Source of the DNA: JACJVV01 sp047602755
GTDB lineage: Archaea; Nanobdellota; Nanobdellia; Woesearchaeales; JACJVV01
Reading direction: 5' to 3'
Assembly (NCBI GenBank): GCA_047602755.1
Contig: JBLKOM010000008.1
Span: forward strand, 13,724-77,723
DNA: 64,000 nt
The translations under genes and the position numbers were made by a program. The notes beneath the pieces were generated by a model. The model was not told the origin of the DNA. It worked only from the letters and a program-made list of their open reading frames with translations, and ran no database searches. Below, in pieces: positions 41,958 through 52,100 of this stretch. The stretch's first letter is position 1; every line of letters starts with the position of its first letter.

Positions 41958-42278
41958 TTAAGGATTTCCCTCTTCTGGGACTACACCAGAATCATCATCT
42001 CCTGTAGAATCTGACTTCTGTTTACAGCAGTATATAGTATTTCCTTGATCATCGCGCATTATTCCAGCAGGAATGAACTCATAATTTCCTGAACTTTGAC
42101 AATTTTGTCCAATAGGCATCTGATCAGAACCTGGTGGGCATTCATTTGTTGCACTTTGAAAAATACTAATTCTCCCGGTAAAAATCAATATTAATATAAT
42201 CAAAACAACTAATGCAATTGCAGCAATAACGACAGTAGTAAGGCTTATTCCTTGTGATTTTTTGCTTCTCATAATCAT
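41958..42278 (-). CDS. Small pilin-like Cys-rich protein with CC motif (family member 3)
   Basis: 106 residues: RSKKSQGISLTTVVIAAIAL leader and helix, IFTGRISIFQSATNECPPGS join, GQNCQSSGNYEFIP, then DDQGNTIYCCKQKSD and an acidic tail. The leader and helix are nearly the same as in the member at 42858 (SLTTVVIAA). Two ATGs are possible (42278 and 42272). GAGGTT favours the second slightly. Internal TATA box at 42309-42320. Confidence 0.78.
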   Translation of the reverse strand: MIMRSKKSQGISLTTVVIAAIALVVLIILILIFTGRISIFQSATNECPPGSDQMPIGQNCQSSGNYEFIPAGIMRDDQGNTIYCCKQKSDSTGDDDSGVVPEEGNP

Positions 42279-42308
42279 AACCTCATTTAAGTTAAAATAA
42301 CCAAATGG

Positions 42309-42320
42309 ATATATAAATGT
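42309..42320 (-). promoter_or_regulatory. TATA box, internal promoter before small Cys-rich gene 3
   Basis: Minus strand ACATTTATATAT, centred about 36 nt before the first ATG (42278). The short leader carries GAGGTT. Confidence 0.45.
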
Positions 42321-42331
42321 TTCCCCTAATG

Positions 42332-42616
42332 TTATTCAGTTCTTACTTTACAACAATATGCTCTTTCTGTTATTTTATTTCCTTGAATATCTTCACACTT
42401 ACCATAATAAGCTGATAACTCATAACCCTGTGCATTACATTCTTGAGATGATTGAGTACATAATGTATCACAATAACGCAAACCATCACCAAAAATCCCT
42501 AATCTATCAGCAAAAACAACAGTTAAAACTACTAAAACTAATAAAGCAACAGCCGCAATTACTACTACTTCTAAACTAATACTTGCACCTTTTTTTGTTT
42601 TTATTATTTTTTTCAT
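42332..42616 (-). CDS. Small pilin-like Cys-rich protein with CC motif (family member 4)
   Basis: 94 residues: MKKIIKTKKGASISLEVVVI leader (Lys-Lys-Gly-Ala...Glu), helix to about 37, FADRLGIFGDGLRYCDTLCT join, SQECNAQGYELSAYYGKCED, and the closing RAYCCKVRTE. Same architecture as the neighbours on both sides, with variable loops between cysteines. Confidence 0.78.
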   Translation of the reverse strand: MKKIIKTKKGASISLEVVVIAAVALLVLVVLTVVFADRLGIFGDGLRYCDTLCTQSSQECNAQGYELSAYYGKCEDIQGNKITERAYCCKVRTE

Positions 42617-42640
42617 TTTATAATAATTATCCTTTAATAT

Positions 42641-42850
42641 TTAATTAATTAACATACAGCATTTACCAATATCACATTGTTGATCATATTGCATATAACC
42701 CATAGGACACTCAAATTCATAACAAACTCCTCCTGCCTTTTGACAATCTTCAGAATCATTTACAAACGAAATCATATTAAAAAATAATGTATAAGCTAAT
42801 AAACCAAAAACTAATAAACTTACAAATATTAGCAAAATAGTAATTCTCAT
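42641..42850 (-). CDS. Small Cys-rich membrane-anchored protein with CC motif (family member 5)
   Basis: 69 residues from the ATG: MRITILLIFVSLLVFGLLAY anchor, FNMISFVNDSEDCQKAGGVC, YEFECPMGYMQYDQQCDIGK, and the ending CCMLIN. Shortest of the group, and its anchor lacks the VVIAA helix. A TTG at 42868 would add a Lys-Lys-containing leader (QVSKK) and overlap the upstream stop by 11 nt, so it is a real alternative start. Confidence 0.72.
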   Translation of the reverse strand: MRITILLIFVSLLVFGLLAYTLFFNMISFVNDSEDCQKAGGVCYEFECPMGYMQYDQQCDIGKCCMLIN

Positions 42851-42857
42851 TTTTTTA

Positions 42858-43163
42858 CTAACTTGCAAATATACAACAAATTCTATTATTATCAGCTACT
42901 GGATTACCATCTGGTCCTGGAACCTGACAAACACCTGTTGCATGTTGAATTAACCCTTCACCAAAATCACGACATGAAGAACCCTCATCTAAACTATAAC
43001 AAGTTCCACCAAGCCTAACACAATCACGTGAGGAGCTACTTACATTAGCCATTCTACCAACAAAAATTACTGAAAGTATAATTAAAACCAACAATGCTAA
43101 AGCTGCAATTACTACAGTTGTTAAACTTAATCCTTGTGCTTTTATTTTTAATTTATTCATCAT
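42858..43163 (-). CDS. Small pilin-like Cys-rich protein with CC motif (family member 6)
   Basis: 101 residues: MMNKLKIKAQGLSLTTVVIA leader and helix, FVGRMANVSSSSRDCVRLGG join, TCYSLDEGSSCRDFGEG, VCQVPGPDGNPVADNN, and the closing RICCIFAS. The DC...GG-x-C pattern matches family member 5. GGTGATAAT precedes tandem ATGs at 43163 and 43160. A TATA element lies about 27 nt upstream of the first. Confidence 0.78.
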   Translation of the reverse strand: MMNKLKIKAQGLSLTTVVIAALALLVLIILSVIFVGRMANVSSSSRDCVRLGGTCYSLDEGSSCRDFGEGLIQHATGVCQVPGPDGNPVADNNRICCIFAS

Positions 43164-43183
43164 ATTATCACCTTAATTAATTG

Positions 43184-43196
43184 TATTTATATAATT
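43184..43196 (-). promoter_or_regulatory. TATA box, internal promoter before small Cys-rich gene 6
   Basis: Minus strand AATTATATAAATA, centred about 27 nt before the ATG at 43163. Together with GGTGAT it suggests a dedicated start for the small-protein array. Confidence 0.4.
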
Positions 43197-43199
43197 TAC

Positions 43200-43766
43200 T
43201 CAGCAAATATACATTTGAACAACTCTATTCCCATTATTTGTGGGTATAACCAATCTTCTTGCTTCAAAACCACGCTGCCAACGAGTTGCATTATCACACT
43301 GATTAGTAGGAAAATATGAAATCATATGACTTGGTTCTGAATTAAGACAACGCCCTGAAGCAGCACTCCACTGACATATAAAAAAATCATAATTGACTTG
43401 AGGCATAAGATTTAATGAACTATCAAGAATAACTTGTAAAGTATTATTTAAATAGTTACATGAATCACAACCTGTAGCACAAACTAAAGGATCAGGAGGG
43501 CAATTATACAAAAAAGATGTTCCATAATTTTCAGCACAATCTTGAATTAGTTCAGTAACTGTCAATTTATTACAGTTAGTAGTTGTTTTCATAGCCGAAT
43601 CCATAAAATTTGAAGCTGTTTGAGTCATATCATATGCTTGTTTAATATCATAACGATCAGGTAAAACAACAAAACGAATTACAAAAATAATACCAAGCAT
43701 AATAAGAACCATTACTATTGTAATTCCTACAATTTCACCTTGTGCTTTTTTATTTATAGATTTCAT
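43200..43766 (-). CDS. Pilin-like membrane-anchored Cys-rich protein, 188 residues
   Basis: MKSINKKAQGEIVGITIVMV is a textbook class III prepilin-type leader (Lys-Lys-Ala-Gln-Gly-Glu before the helix). The helix runs to about 32. The exported part has ten cysteines in a compact arrangement (TTNCNKLTV, IQDCAENYG, YNCPPDPLVCATGCDSCNY, FFICQWSAASGRC, NQCDNATR, and a final YIC). No family recognised. Starts a group of pilin-like genes. Confidence 0.78.
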   Translation of the reverse strand: MKSINKKAQGEIVGITIVMVLIMLGIIFVIRFVVLPDRYDIKQAYDMTQTASNFMDSAMKTTTNCNKLTVTELIQDCAENYGTSFLYNCPPDPLVCATGCDSCNYLNNTLQVILDSSLNLMPQVNYDFFICQWSAASGRCLNSEPSHMISYFPTNQCDNATRWQRGFEARRLVIPTNNGNRVVQMYIC

Positions 43767-43843
43767 TTTAATTAATATATGTTATTTATACATCTTTATT
43801 ATTATATTACATTTTTTACTTTTATAATTTCTACAAATCATAA

Positions 43844-44452
43844 TTATGAATATATCGTCACATTTAATAAACCAATAGCATAAAATTTACCTGTTGCATT
43901 GTATAAACTAATAGGGATATAGGAATTACGAAAACTAACCCGAGTACGATTAGGTTTACGATCATATATAACCCAATGATTTCCTGATAAAGGATAAATT
44001 TCTTTAACTTCAATTCTTGAAAACTCGAATAAATCAAAATATGATGTAGACATTGCCCTACTACCAATAGTTGTAAGATTATAATCAATAAAAGCTTGCA
44101 ATTTTAATATGTCAAAACAATTTTCATCAACAATATTTTTTGAACTACATTGAAATTCTGGCATATACGATATTAACTGACTTATTTCAACAGCTTTTAA
44201 AGCAAATAAATCCTCTCTACCTGCTTGTGCACTTGAAGAACTTACATTAATATAGAATATAACCACAAAAGTCATCAATATTAAAAAAACAAGTAAAACA
44301 CTTATTGTTTCCATCATCTTTATTTGTGATTTAATTGAATTAAAAAAAAAATTATTATTTTTATTTAAAATTAGTTTAAATAATTTAAAATTAAATAGAT
44401 TACAAATATGTTTTTTTATACACTTTATTATTTTTCTATTGCTTTTTTGCAT
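43844..44452 (-). CDS. Membrane-anchored surface-cluster protein, 202 residues
   Basis: A long basic N-terminus (about 1-45, many Lys/Asn) precedes KSQIKMMETISVLLVFLILM and one helix to about 68. Exported part: VSSSSAQAGREDLFALKAVE, FQCSSKNIVDENCFDILKL, then a beta-rich region ending in NATGKFYAIGLLNVTIYS. The motif before the helix resembles archaeal pilin leaders but sits unusually deep in the protein, so translation might start at an internal Met near 46-47. No family recognised. Confidence 0.68.
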   Translation of the reverse strand: MQKSNRKIIKCIKKHICNLFNFKLFKLILNKNNNFFFNSIKSQIKMMETISVLLVFLILMTFVVIFYINVSSSSAQAGREDLFALKAVEISQLISYMPEFQCSSKNIVDENCFDILKLQAFIDYNLTTIGSRAMSTSYFDLFEFSRIEVKEIYPLSGNHWVIYDRKPNRTRVSFRNSYIPISLYNATGKFYAIGLLNVTIYS

Positions 44453-44456
44453 TTTT

Positions 44457-45563
44457 TTAATATAGTAATGGGCATGATAATCGTTCTAAATTATTATTAA
44501 AATAATTAAATTGAACAATATTATTTTTTAATAAATGAAGTTCAGGAGAAGCAGCACCTTCACCTAAATTATTAACCATTAATGTAAATTCATCTGCAAT
44601 CAAATTATTATAATGATTAACACAATTTGGAAATGCTGTCATAGATAAACTTAATAATTGATTACGTCGCTCATATATTCGAACAACATCACGGGCTTTA
44701 AAATAAGCTCTAACCATCATACATTGCCAAACATCTTGATTACCGGATATAAATGCTGCATAAACAGATGAAACATCATATGTATCCTGCATTAATGGAG
44801 GATTTGGTGAATCCGGAAGAAAATATTTCAAAACTTGATTTTTATCTTTAAATAGAATACTTCCACGAAGTATTGTCTCAGTAATATCTTCTGCATTCAC
44901 TAAATAAATAAAAACAATTTCATTATCTGCATATCCTCTAAAATCATTAGGATCATAAATATTATTACTAATCGGAGGGTTATAATAATTAGTAACCACT
45001 AAAACATGTATTCTATCATACCCTTGATTTTTAATATATTTATCAGGATCTGTAGATGCTAAAGGAATAATCTCTTTTTCCAAATGATCTGGTAAATTAT
45101 CAAAAATCTTATTTGCAATATTAGCATGCTGAGAATCGTGTAATACATAATATTTCACATATGGTGAAGTAATAAATAAAAAATTAGTTATCCTAAATCC
45201 TAGACTCCAAGGTTTTGTCCAAGTGATTAATTCATTTGTTTTAAGAAAAGGCGGAGCAAAAATAATACGACCTGCTAAAGGATGAGTTATGCCATCTATA
45301 CCATAAGAATCACAAGCAAATGTTAATCTAGTCTCAGGAACAGAAAATATTGCTGCAGTATCTTTACTTACTGTTGCACCGACAAATATTGCATTCAAAT
45401 CTTTCAATAAATTTGCTGTTATTAAATTTTTAAAAAAACCTGCTTGATTATTAGTAATATAAACAAAAAGACCTAAAATTGCAACACCAGCTATTAAAAT
45501 AAATATCCAAGCAAATCCAACTTCAATAATTGCTTTTTTTTTAATAACACGTTTTATTCTCAT
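44457..45563 (-). CDS. Membrane-anchored surface-cluster protein, 368 residues
   Basis: MRIKRVIKKKAIIEVGFAWI leader with the Lys-Lys-Ala-x-x-Glu pattern, one helix to about 37, then an exported alpha/beta region with HDSQHANIANKIFDNLPDHL, GYDRIHVLVVTNYYNPPI and NEIVFIYLVNAEDITETI. The alternation of strands and helices suggests a globular domain, perhaps binding or enzymatic, but no catalytic motif is recognised. Three or four cysteines. ATGA overlap with the following gene couples translation. Confidence 0.72.
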   Translation of the reverse strand: MRIKRVIKKKAIIEVGFAWIFILIAGVAILGLFVYITNNQAGFFKNLITANLLKDLNAIFVGATVSKDTAAIFSVPETRLTFACDSYGIDGITHPLAGRIIFAPPFLKTNELITWTKPWSLGFRITNFLFITSPYVKYYVLHDSQHANIANKIFDNLPDHLEKEIIPLASTDPDKYIKNQGYDRIHVLVVTNYYNPPISNNIYDPNDFRGYADNEIVFIYLVNAEDITETILRGSILFKDKNQVLKYFLPDSPNPPLMQDTYDVSSVYAAFISGNQDVWQCMMVRAYFKARDVVRIYERRNQLLSLSMTAFPNCVNHYNNLIADEFTLMVNNLGEGAASPELHLLKNNIVQFNYFNNNLERLSCPLLY

Positions 45564-46219
45564 TGTGAAGATGCATCAGTAATGGTTACACCTAAACCTC
45601 TACCTTCAATTCGTAAGGGAAATCTACCTCTAAAACTTCTCACACATAAATAATTACAATCTAAAGTTGCATTTGCAACAGAAACATTACCAATAAAATA
45701 ACTATTAACAACTTCTCCTTTCGAGTTGAGCAAAAATAAATTTTTTCTCTCTCTAGGCATAGTTTTATATGAATCAGATATAATTGGATGAATATTAGTA
45801 TCAATTACACTTCCATCACAATTCTGTAAAGGATTATTTATATTATAATAATCTGTAAAACAAATATTAACGATTCGCCCAGGAGCATTTAAATTAATAA
45901 ATCTAACACTACCAAACTCAGTGGAATAACTTTCAACATAACTTTCAATTGCTTTCTGAAACTGTAACAATTCAACATCACTAGAACCACTAATAAAATC
46001 ACTAATAACCATATATCCATAAATAACAATAAAAGCAACTATCATCAAAGATAAAAGATAAACAAATATTTCATTACCACTCATAGCTTTAACAGACTTA
46101 AATAAAGAAAAATTAGGTAATTTTCTTTCAAAAATTAGTTTTCTAGTATCATTAATTTTAACCTTTTTTCCATTCTTTTTTTTATAACTTAATAATTTTT
46201 CTCTTTTTATATTTATCAT
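45560..46219 (-). CDS. Surface-cluster protein with internal membrane helix, 219 residues
   Basis: Basic cytoplasmic N-terminus of about 50 residues (KREKLLSYKKKNGKKVKIND), then MSGNEIFVYLLSLMIVAFIV as membrane helix, then FQKAIESYVESYSTEFGSVR and a beta-rich exported region with cysteines in NICFTDYYN, LQNCDGS and LDCNYLCVRSFRG. The long cytoplasmic tail is unlike the short leaders of its neighbours and could contact a cytoplasmic partner. Start at ATG 46219; the upstream GTG belongs to AGGTG. Confidence 0.7.
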   Translation of the reverse strand: MINIKREKLLSYKKKNGKKVKINDTRKLIFERKLPNFSLFKSVKAMSGNEIFVYLLSLMIVAFIVIYGYMVISDFISGSSDVELLQFQKAIESYVESYSTEFGSVRFINLNAPGRIVNICFTDYYNINNPLQNCDGSVIDTNIHPIISDSYKTMPRERKNLFLLNSKGEVVNSYFIGNVSVANATLDCNYLCVRSFRGRFPLRIEGRGLGVTITDASSQ

Positions 46220-46243
46220 AAAAAACACCTAGATTACGAAAAT

Positions 46244-49138
46244 TTATTTCTTTTTAGTCATTTTTTTAAGATTGCTAAATTCATCTTTTTTATCTATTTC
46301 ATTTAATTTTTTAATAGCATCTTTATCATCCTTTCCGTATAACTCAGATAATTTAGGAATAAATGAAGTACCTTTTGATTTTTTCTTAAAAATTTGATTA
46401 ATATCTTTTGAACCTTTTAATTTACTTAATTGACTTATTGCTGGTTTTTTTGGATCATAGGAACTTTTAAAATTAAGAGATTGAGAATTTTTAACATTAT
46501 TCGGATTATAACTTTTCTTAACATTAGCAGTATTAACTTGTGATTGATTCTGCTTCAAACCTACATTCTTATTATTATCTGCAGATAAATTATCTTTAGA
46601 AGAATCTACCTTATTAGGTTTAGTTACAGGAGGTATATAATTGCTTTTTGAATAATAAATATAATAACCACAAATTATTCCTAATAATATAAACAAAATA
46701 GCAAATAAATAGAATTTCCATGATGAACGAGGATAATCATTAGGATCAAGTGGATCAGTACCATATATCATAACTTCTTCAAAATCAGTCCAGCCATCAC
46801 CATCAGTATCTGGATTATTAGGATCAGTTCCTAATGTAAATTCCATAAAATTACTAAGCCCATCACCATCAAAATCAAGATCAGCATCTGTTGGATCAAG
46901 AGGATTTAGTCCATGATAAATCTCCCATTCATTAGGAATTCCATCTCCATCAATATCGGGATCACATGCATCACCAATCCCATCACCATCCATATCTTCT
47001 TGATTCATTGAACAATAATCATGCAAAACATTAACACACTGCGAATCAGATGTACAACGGATTTGTTCAAGAACACATGTTCCTAAAAGAGGACCATTTG
47101 GTACGTTTGGACAATTATCTTCATCATCTGGAACACCATCACCATCAATATCACCAGCTTTAGTTAAACAAATGCCCTCACCAGAATCACCAACTTGACA
47201 ATAATTTGAATAACAATCTTTATCTATTAAACACCGTTCACCTAATTCACAAGGCTCACACTTAAGTCCACCACAATCAACATCCGTTTCATCAAAATTT
47301 TGTTCACCATCTTTACAATGATTTTCTTCTACACATTTCTTACCTTCACAATTACCAGTAGTACAATCTGAATCAATTTCACATGCTTTACCTATCCCAC
47401 AAGGATCACAAATCCCTCCACAATCTATATCCGTCTCATCACCATTATGAATCCCATCATCACAACTAGGAGTATCACAAAGAAAATTAGTAGTATTACA
47501 ATAATTACTTATACAATCAGAGTTAGTCGTACAAGGCTCATTTAGTTTACATTTTCCTTCTTCTCCTGTACAAGAAGGAGTTAAACGGCTACTTGGATCA
47601 TATGTAATTGTATTAGTTTTAACTGAGGTACTAACTCTTCCTGAAAAATCAATTGCTCGTACTTCAACATAATAATTTGTCTGATTATTCATTGAAACTG
47701 TAATATTACGCAATAATTCATCATTAAAAATACGTGCAATCTCCCAAGAAGTTATGTTTTGAACACTAAATCTTTCAACTTGATAAACCATATATTCAAT
47801 ATACTCTACTCCTGAAATATTATCAAATGTTCTAACAAATAATGTTAAAGTATTTTCATCTAAAACACGAAGATTTTCTATATTAACAATAGAAGCATTA
47901 ACAACTTGTGGGTCAGTAAGATCAACTGTAAAAGTAAAACGTCTATTCTCTTGTCGAGATTTATCTTGATTTTCACACTCTACATCTATCCAATTACTAC
48001 CTTGAACAAAAGATTCTTGTCTAGATAAATGTTGAGTAACATAATTATCATTAGTTTCAAATGATTGCACATTTGATGATCGAGAAGTTGTATAATAACA
48101 AACTGATGGAATAGTTGTAGAAATATTAATACGTATTGAAGATTGATTTATCTCAGATAATGGATAATGAAATCTTATACCTAAAGGCCTACTTGTATTT
48201 ACATCTATATTTACACTAACTTCATCTGAAAGAACTTGTGCTTTTGAAATACAACGAACATAAAAAGTATTGATCTCACCATCAATTAAAGAAGTTGAAG
48301 GAATAGGCTCTATAAATGAATTTTGATATCTATTTTCATCTTGAAGGTTATAATTTGCAAATCTGATCATATCGTTAAAAGGTAAATTTCTTTCTTTAGA
48401 ATAACGACACTGAACAGGTCTATTTAAAGAAGAAACCTTTAACTCTGTCTGTAATGGAAAAGTAAATATATCTTCTGCAGAAACAGTTATTATTGGTTTT
48501 TGTAATTCTAAAGCAAAATTATACAATTTTGAAACTTCTTCTCCAAATAAATCAATACACTTAATATAATAATCTCGGTTAAAAAAAGGAAGACCTACAC
48601 GACGATGTGATGTGCTATATACTCCTGAATCAATAAAAGAATAAGCCATATTATTAAATGAAACATTTGAAATATCCAATTTACAAATTGTGTCACGAGT
48701 TGTATTTATAATTAACATTTGAGCAGTATTATTAAATAAACCAAACCAAGGTTGAACAAGATTAATACGTAAAACAGGTAGTTCAATAATAAAATCTTTA
48801 ACTGTAAAATCAGACTGACAATTATGTAAAATATCACAAGACATAATACCAAAGCTATATTTTGAGGGTGGTAAATCGTCCATTGTAGAAAAAGATACAA
48901 CTTTCCGATCTAAACTCCTAGACGGAAAAGTTAATGTATTTGTTAAATTAAGATTATTATCTAAATCTTTCAAGAAATACCAAATAAATGAAGAGACTTG
49001 TTCATTATAATAAACAGTAATATTAGGCCTAACATTTTCAATAGATATATCAACTGAGGGATCTTGTGAGAAAATAATTGGAATTAATAAAATAAACAAA
49101 ATACAAATCATAAAATATTTTAATAAATAATTTTTCAT
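46244..49138 (-). CDS. Large surface protein: Ig-like, Cys-rich DCGG repeats, calcium repeats, TM helix and cytoplasmic tail
   Basis: 964 residues. Signal peptide/anchor MKNYLLKYFMICILFILLIP to about 25. Beta-sandwich-like region to about 515. Cys-rich repeats with DGIHNGDETDIDCGGICDPC and CKDGEQNFDETDVDCGG (about 520-655). Thrombospondin-type-3 calcium repeats (DIDGDGVPDDEDNCPN, DMDGDGIGDACDPDIDGDG, DTDGDGWTDFEEV; about 660-800). One membrane helix (SWKFYLFAILFILLGIICGY, about 806-828). Finally a 135-residue Lys/Asn/Ser-rich cytoplasmic tail ending in a helix (DDKDAIKKLNEIDKKDEFSN). ATG 49138 is preferred to a TTG at 49159. It follows the giant gene by 13 nt, so the two are likely partners. 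Confidence 0.85.
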   Translation of the reverse strand: MKNYLLKYFMICILFILLIPIIFSQDPSVDISIENVRPNITVYYNEQVSSFIWYFLKDLDNNLNLTNTLTFPSRSLDRKVVSFSTMDDLPPSKYSFGIMSCDILHNCQSDFTVKDFIIELPVLRINLVQPWFGLFNNTAQMLIINTTRDTICKLDISNVSFNNMAYSFIDSGVYSTSHRRVGLPFFNRDYYIKCIDLFGEEVSKLYNFALELQKPIITVSAEDIFTFPLQTELKVSSLNRPVQCRYSKERNLPFNDMIRFANYNLQDENRYQNSFIEPIPSTSLIDGEINTFYVRCISKAQVLSDEVSVNIDVNTSRPLGIRFHYPLSEINQSSIRINISTTIPSVCYYTTSRSSNVQSFETNDNYVTQHLSRQESFVQGSNWIDVECENQDKSRQENRRFTFTVDLTDPQVVNASIVNIENLRVLDENTLTLFVRTFDNISGVEYIEYMVYQVERFSVQNITSWEIARIFNDELLRNITVSMNNQTNYYVEVRAIDFSGRVSTSVKTNTITYDPSSRLTPSCTGEEGKCKLNEPCTTNSDCISNYCNTTNFLCDTPSCDDGIHNGDETDIDCGGICDPCGIGKACEIDSDCTTGNCEGKKCVEENHCKDGEQNFDETDVDCGGLKCEPCELGERCLIDKDCYSNYCQVGDSGEGICLTKAGDIDGDGVPDDEDNCPNVPNGPLLGTCVLEQIRCTSDSQCVNVLHDYCSMNQEDMDGDGIGDACDPDIDGDGIPNEWEIYHGLNPLDPTDADLDFDGDGLSNFMEFTLGTDPNNPDTDGDGWTDFEEVMIYGTDPLDPNDYPRSSWKFYLFAILFILLGIICGYYIYYSKSNYIPPVTKPNKVDSSKDNLSADNNKNVGLKQNQSQVNTANVKKSYNPNNVKNSQSLNFKSSYDPKKPAISQLSKLKGSKDINQIFKKKSKGTSFIPKLSELYGKDDKDAIKKLNEIDKKDEFSNLKKMTKKK

Positions 49139-49151
49139 TTTCTCAACATCT

Positions 49152-52100
49152 CTATTCAATAACTACGCGCTCAACCTCTGGAGGTTCTAAATCATAAACC
49201 ACTATTAATGGAAGCTTAGCCTCATAATTAGCACTATTTCTTACTGAGATTATTAACTCATATCTATCCAATTGTCCTTCAATTAAAGATTCTAATAAAA
49301 CTGTATTTTTAAATCTAGTACCATCAGGATAAAATGATAGATTAGCCTTACGTATTGACACAAACTCTGAATTAACCAATTTCCTAAGATCATATTCAGC
49401 CTCGATAATTGGTGATAAAGTTTCAATAAACCCTTCTATATCAAATGAACTAATATTCGTCCTAATTTGTGAAGTAGGAACAATACCTGAATAAGAATAA
49501 ACTGGTGATTCTAAAATAATAGATGGAACCTCTCTGCTTATAGTAAAACTACCTTGATCAGATTGTCCTTCATTATTAAATTCATCAACTACATGAATCT
49601 CCCAAGTATAATCTCCATCTGGAAGAGCATTAGAAATAGTAAATGTAAAATTACCAATACCAGTTATCGGATCACCACGTACAAAACCTTTTGTACCAGT
49701 TATAATACTTCCAAACTGATTCTTCAAAATGATATCAGATTTATCAAGATTTAATCCTGCTCCAAATGAAGTCTCAACATAAGCAACTAATGTTCTATTG
49801 TTAATAGACTGTAGTAAAGCATTTTTCTCTGGATATAATCCTCTAATTACAGGCCTTGTATTTTCACCATCATAATAAATATCAATTGAAGACATATTAG
49901 TATTTCCAGCTTTATCAATGGCTGATGCAGAAATAACATTTTTACCTTTATCTAAAAAGACATCAAAACTAGCTGTGCCTGTAGTTGTATAAGTATCCTC
50001 AATTACTAAATTATCATTAATATAAATTGAAACAGTTGACAAAGGCTCAGTCCTTAATTGAACTACTATTTTATCCACATTAAATACATCATTATTATTA
50101 GGATAAGTAATATCTATAAACGGGATTGTATAATCTGCCTTAACTGAAATCATTTTCTCAGAAGGTGAAATACCAGAAGCAACACAAACAACCTTAAAAT
50201 TATAAATTATATTTTCATTTAATTCAAGATTATTAAACACTTGTACATTTAAATTATAATTATATTGTGAGTTAATTACGTTTCTAATCATTTGATGTTT
50301 AACACCGTCATACTCCATAGTACAATTTGCAATTCTATTCGTAGTAATATTCAAATTTGGTTGGGGCCTATTGACCCATTCAGGTACTAAACTAACAATT
50401 TCAATTCCAGCAAATAAGTCTACAATTACTTCCATTTCATATGGCTCAGATAACCAACCAGCTTCATCTTCACATATTGTTATTATTTTAAAAGAATCCA
50501 GTTCAGAAATAACATTTGATGAACTAGTCCATCTACTACTATATAAAGATATTGAAGAATCATATAAAATCATATTATTATAATTATAATTATTAATTCC
50601 ATATTTACATATTGCATTAGAATCAACACGTGCTATTATTTGTGAATCAAGATAATCATAAATGACATATTTCTTGTCTGCAGCTGTATCTGCTGAACGA
50701 ATTTTATCTATTTCAAACAAAGTAACATCAAGAATAATTGGTTTTATAGTATCAACATATAATAAATATTTATGTCTTATTTGATTACCAATAAAATCAA
50801 TACAATCAATAAATATTTCATTATCTTGATCTTTCAATAATGGAGAATTTAATACGACATCATGTAAAACATCATTATTTGTAGCAAAGGTTTGCACAAC
50901 TTGATTATTAACAGATTGATAAGTAATTACACATTCAGATGGTTTTGAAGTACTAATAACTATTTTAGGATACTCTGTTTTTGATCTTAAATTTTTAGGC
51001 TCAATAATTGTAATTAATGGACCTTCTTGATCATTAATTATTGATCTATCAAAAGTTGTATTTATTGTAGGAAATACACCATAAGCTATCAATCTTATAT
51101 CATTTTTACCATCACTTGAAGGAGTAGACCTTGACAGAAAAACATTATTAAAACTAAAAGGATATTGTTTTGGATTATCATCTATATTTATCCACGAATC
51201 AACTAATGCACCATTAACAAACAACTCTAATTTCCTTGTATTAGATACTGTTCCTTTAATATCTATTCTATCGACATTAACCACAAAATCACTTTCTAAT
51301 GAAATTATTGGTCTATTAAGTGACCAACATTTATCCATATTAAAAAAATTATTTTGACATGTAGCAAGTCCATCAACATAAACAGGATTTAATAAATTAC
51401 ATTCTTTTGTTTCACTACCACTACATATATTTCCACCACAAGGTGAAGTATCATACTGACATTCATTAGCTGAACCAGGAGGATAACATCCAGGCATTCC
51501 ATCTATATTAAAGCCAAGATCACGACAAGATCTTACAATAATATCTTGCTCACATTGCTCACCTAATATTTCATCAATTCTCCCATTGCCACACCCTGGT
51601 AGGACAATTGGATCTTTTGAACAACCTGATAAATCATATCGACATTCTGAATTACATGTGATTTCACCATATTTAAAATCACCAAATTGGGAACATGAAA
51701 CTGTAATAGGAAGGCTAGGCTCACATTGTTCTCCCGCATCTAATATACCATCATTACATGCAGGAGCACGCTTAATGCATAAAGATGTATCATAATAACA
51801 ATCATCGCCACATGTCAAAATTCCTCCTCTAAACCTATCAAATAGATTACAACTTGCTTCTCCAATTCCTCCATCACATTCCTCACCAGAACTAATAATT
51901 CCATCACCACATTCTACTCGTGGAATACATAATTCTGTTGAATAACGACAATTATCACATGATAATTGCCCACCTATAAAAGAATCACTAAATTCAGTAC
52001 AATAAATCATACTCATTGTTGGAGGATCACATTGTTCACCTTTATTCAAGATACCATCACCGCATACACCAATCTCACCTTCACAACCAGAAGTATCTAT

